A stretch of DNA of 32,775 nucleotides. It comes from a virus. Shown piece after piece: positions 30,662-32,775 of the stretch (position 1 is its first letter; each line of letters begins with the position of its first letter). The translations under genes and the position numbers were made by a program. The stretch lies in IMG/VR virus record IMGVR_UViG_3300025141_007310, positions 1 through 32,775 of that record. One strand, 5' to 3'. The notes under the pieces are model-generated. The model was not told where the DNA came from and did no database searches. It saw only the letters and a program-made list of their open reading frames with translations.

Positions 30662-30699
30662 ATCATATAACACGGGGTATCCAAAGTCAACTAAGTTAC
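30662..30699 (-). promoter_or_regulatory. Leftward promoter P5
   Basis: Minus strand: -35 TTGACT (30685-30690), 17-base spacer, -10 TATGAT (30662-30667), upstream block GTAACTTAG as at P1. TTTGGATA follows the -35 as at P4, so P4 and P5 form one subtype and P1-P3 another. It drives 30621 to 29177. Confidence 0.83.
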
Positions 30700-30727
30700 T
30701 TACACGAGTGATAGGTTTGAGCAGGTT

Positions 30728-31009
30728 TTACAAAATCCGTATTTTCGGCTCTGAAACCCAATCATCCCACCGGTGGAGAACCCTCCGAACATATTTCGGA
30801 CAAGGAAACGCATTTAGTTTTTTCATTTCGTCTGAGCGGGGCCAACGATTTGATTTGACTTGCACCAGTTGAACATCAGTGGCGCTAATGGCGATGACAT
30901 CCCACTCCCCTAGAGATGCCGCCGCCCGTGTCACTTTGTAGCCTTTTTCTTTGAGATAATCCATCGTCCGGTATTCGTTACGATTACCTTTAGCTTTGCG
31001 ATTAATCAT
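30728..31009 (-). CDS. Holliday-junction-resolvase-like PD-(D/E)xK nuclease
   Basis: 93 aa from ATG 31009, which overlaps the upstream stop (ATGATTAA); a longer frame from 31060 would run into that gene. It follows the Hjc-type pattern: AKGNRNEYRTMDYLKEKG (Glu12), YKVTRAAASLGEWDVIAI (Asp37), and LVQVKS, where the usual E-x-K has become Gln50-x-Lys52. Likely role: resolving recombination or replication junctions before packaging, together with the Rad52-like protein. The changed Glu may lower activity or be tolerated, as in other family members. Confidence 0.8.
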   Translation of the reverse strand: MINRKAKGNRNEYRTMDYLKEKGYKVTRAAASLGEWDVIAISATDVQLVQVKSNRWPRSDEMKKLNAFPCPKYVRRVLHRWDDWVSEPKIRIL

Positions 31010-31979
31010 TGAACGACTTCTGCATATATTGATTGTGTAAGCCGTGTGGCAATTTAGCATCGACTGCTTTTGCCTCAGCTATAATCTGCCTGATATATAT
31101 TGGCCGCTGAGCTTCTCCGACGTATTTTTTCAAAGGTTTTTGGTCTTTGTAATGAATCCAGCTTTGAACAAATAAACCCAAAATTGCTTCTGCATCCCAT
31201 CGGTGTGAAGTGGACGCTTTTTTCACTTCTCTGGCAATTTTCCGCAACCTGAAATGTAGCTTGACCGGTGGATGATGTTCGTCATGGAATGGCCCGTTTA
31301 CCATTTCATCGAAAAAGCTAGTCACTAAATCTGAGTTTTCTTGCGACCACAGATAATGACAAATCGCGACCACATTCAGCGGAGCGTTTATTCCTTTTGG
31401 TCCAACAACTTTCAGTGAAATTTTTACGGATTCTTCAAGCCCCCTATGAGCTTTCAAAATGTTTAGCCCAACAGGGTTCGACGGTTTAATTCGCGTGATT
31501 TTGTCTTTTTCAGAAATAAGCATCTGGTATAGAAATTTAGATACCGTCGCAATTTTGTCTGGATTTGCTCGCCCGTCTGACTGGAACGTGTCTTTCAGCG
31601 TTCTGGCTTGTCCCTGATCTATATATTTGTAAATTGTTTCAGGGAACCCTTTGAGAACTAATAATTTCTGAGCTTTACCGGTGTTGGCGATTGCCCCAAG
31701 CCGATGATTCCCATCGATTAATTTCCCTGTATTAGAAATCCTAATAGGATCTAAAAGCGTTACAAATTCGTTTGACATCATTGCCTGAGCAATTCGATCC
31801 TGATGTGCAGGAGTTTCGTGTCTGTTTAGAACTTTGCTAGATAATAGATTCAGCGCCCGTCCGCTGGTGATTGTTTCTATGCTAAATGTGATTACATACT
31901 CTTTTCCTTCAAATTCGATATAGCTCGTGCCTAAAAACGAATTATCTGTTTGTTGCGTCATTGCTGTCATGTCTGTCAT
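31002..31979 (-). CDS. ParB-superfamily (DGQHR-like) protein
   Basis: 325 aa from ATG 31979, with GGAGGAA immediately upstream (TTG 31991 is rejected). N-terminal ParB-like part: FVTLLDPIRISNTGKLIDGNHRLGAIANTG (DGNHR at 89-93, split by loops), then YIDQGQARTLKDTFQSDG. A long helical C-terminal domain follows. This form is common in phages of actinobacteria and others, without a settled function; nucleotide-dependent DNA binding is likely. It is the third ParB-superfamily gene in the genome, and lies between resolvase and lysozyme genes in the early unit. Confidence 0.8.
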   Translation of the reverse strand: MTDMTAMTQQTDNSFLGTSYIEFEGKEYVITFSIETITSGRALNLLSSKVLNRHETPAHQDRIAQAMMSNEFVTLLDPIRISNTGKLIDGNHRLGAIANTGKAQKLLVLKGFPETIYKYIDQGQARTLKDTFQSDGRANPDKIATVSKFLYQMLISEKDKITRIKPSNPVGLNILKAHRGLEESVKISLKVVGPKGINAPLNVVAICHYLWSQENSDLVTSFFDEMVNGPFHDEHHPPVKLHFRLRKIAREVKKASTSHRWDAEAILGLFVQSWIHYKDQKPLKKYVGEAQRPIYIRQIIAEAKAVDAKLPHGLHNQYMQKSFND

Positions 31980-32044
31980 GCGTTCCTCCAAGATTGCATT
32001 TTGATTGTAATTTTCATCGGTGATTTGTAGGTTGTCTCCTGTCC

Positions 32045-32689
32045 CTAATCGAAATATTCTTTGACTACGTCATAGCAACTCCAATTCTCTAATCCCAATG
32101 GACTTTGCCACACTTCAAACGCGGCTTGCATGTTCTCGTCTGCCAAGAAAAGATTGTACCGGCGAGCCAGTTGAGGCCATACCTCGATATTTATTTGGAA
32201 TACACCGATGCTGGTGTAACCAATATCTTGATCACCTATTTCTTGCGTTTTTACCATGTTTCCAACGGTCCCAGATTCGCACTTAGCCATTTCCCAAAGC
32301 AGGGTAGAAAAAGCAGGGTCATTGATTATGTAGGAACGCCAGCTTGTAGTCGCCATTGCGCTCATGAATTCGTTATATGAAAGGAGGTTGTTTCTGGGAG
32401 TTTCAGGTTCTGGTGAATAGGTATGTTGAGTTGGAATATTCGGTGATTGTATGGAAAATATGGTCGCGACAGGAGCGACAGATAATTGGATACTTCGTAA
32501 TGTCGCTTCAGGAATCGCTGTTGCCACTGGCGTAATCGTTACGGGTGTTTGTACCAATTGCGGCGTTGCTATCGCGTACGCCGGTTCTGGAGCCGGTCTT
32601 GCTTCGTTTAAGGGCCATGACATGACCGCAAAATAAATGATTAGCGATCCGATTATTATCGTCGCTGCCTGTGATCTATACCCTGACAT
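32045..32689 (-). CDS. Membrane-anchored lysozyme/transglycosylase-like protein
   Basis: 214 aa from ATG 32689 (GTG 32698 possible). One N-terminal membrane helix (AATIIIGSLIIYFAVMSW), a Pro/Ala/Thr-rich linker of about 70 residues, then a lysozyme-like domain: WEMAKCESG with the likely catalytic Glu138, SIGVFQIN, ENMQAAFEVWQ and GLENWSCY. Peptidoglycan should be the substrate, on the outer face of the membrane. Being in the early unit, away from the late endolysin and holin, it may act in wall remodelling, in superinfection exclusion or as a second lysin. In the circular genome its start overlaps the end of the helicase loader. Confidence 0.83.
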   Translation of the reverse strand: MSGYRSQAATIIIGSLIIYFAVMSWPLNEARPAPEPAYAIATPQLVQTPVTITPVATAIPEATLRSIQLSVAPVATIFSIQSPNIPTQHTYSPEPETPRNNLLSYNEFMSAMATTSWRSYIINDPAFSTLLWEMAKCESGTVGNMVKTQEIGDQDIGYTSIGVFQINIEVWPQLARRYNLFLADENMQAAFEVWQSPLGLENWSCYDVVKEYFD

Positions 32690-32775
32690 TCTTTCCACCT
32701 GTACGCACTTAGCCGCGATGCTGTTCGGTCTCCATACCGGTCAGCAGTGGCGCCCAAGCTCATTAAATTCGTTGT
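32623..32775. repeat. Right copy of terminal direct repeat
   Basis: Repeats 1-153 with one mismatch (g at 32749 against c at 127). It holds the start of the lysozyme-like gene and, from 32656 to the window end, a partial copy of the helicase-loader 3' end on the minus strand. For a unique circular map, one copy should be removed, leaving 32,622 bases. Confidence 0.95.
32656..32775 (-). CDS. Helicase loader, partial duplicate (C-terminal end)
   Basis: Repeat-derived partial copy of the gene at 34-876: it runs in from the window end and stops at 32656. It differs only by a silent Ala codon (GCC here, GCG there). Not a second gene. Confidence 0.9.
   Translation of the reverse strand, partial: TTNLMSLGATADRYGDRTASRLSAYRWKECQGIDHRQRR

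Noticed and set aside
1-32775. CRISPR arrays, tRNA genes, rRNA, insertion sequences
   Set aside because: No regularly spaced repeats, no cloverleaf-like segments recognised by eye, and no transposase or terminal inverted repeats seen. A covariance-model tRNA search could not be run.

Overview
This window is an essentially complete genome of a tailed, siphovirus-like double-stranded DNA phage. The first 153 bases recur at the end (1-153 = 32623-32775, one mismatch), so the molecule closes into a circle of about 32.6 kb. The proteins that can be named are phage hallmarks: portal-MuF fusion, HK97 protease and capsid, head-tail connectors, tail tube, tape measure, terminase and lysis genes. I see no integrase, no clear CI-type repressor, no DNA polymerase and no tRNA. 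The host is a bacterium with ordinary sigma-70 promoters (TTGACA / TATAAT-like) and AGGAG ribosome binding sites. An r1t-like holin, an M23 peptidase and the absence of a recognisable spanin hint at a monoderm host, but only weakly. Genus-level host assignment is not possible from sequence alone.

Layout: two opposed transcription units diverge at 7138-7297 and converge at 29177-29180. The leftward (minus) unit runs from 7137 down to 34, through the circular junction, and on from 32689 down to 29177. It holds replication and recombination genes (helicase loader, winged-helix replication protein, Rad52-like annealing protein, Hjc-like resolvase, a ParB-superfamily protein), a membrane-anchored lysozyme-like protein, two larger unknown proteins (332 and 226 aa) and many small unknown or zinc-binding proteins. 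It is driven by at least five near-copies of one promoter/operator. The rightward (plus) unit, 7298-29180, starts from a strong sigma-70-like promoter. Its order is portal, protease, capsid, connectors, two tail-tube paralogues, tail chaperone with a programmed -1 frameshift, tape measure, distal tail and fibre genes, lysis cassette, then an accessory cassette, terminase, a Com-like zinc ribbon, HNH and a nuclease.

The most interesting region is 22850-28825. Between the lysis genes and terminase lies a tightly overlapped row: a ParB-like protein, an unknown PHEY-motif protein, a GNAT acyltransferase, a GT-A-like glycosyltransferase, an IbrA-like PAPS-reductase-family ATPase and an IbrB-like ParB protein. 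Just past terminase is a 37-residue protein closely resembling the Com zinc ribbon of phage Mu, which controls the Mom DNA-modification enzyme. I infer a DNA-modification or anti-restriction system, unproven. The block is bracketed by two copies of a 56-nt element that encodes nearly the same 16-codon leader peptide; outside a variable core, three of its four differences are silent. The first copy is followed at once by a long stem-loop.

Other points: a textbook -1 frameshift signal (AAACCCT, 6-nt spacer, 11-bp perfect stem) in the tail chaperone gene; strong hairpins directly after the capsid gene, the first tail-tube gene and both large unknown early genes; and several genes under 60 codons that automatic gene calling would probably miss.
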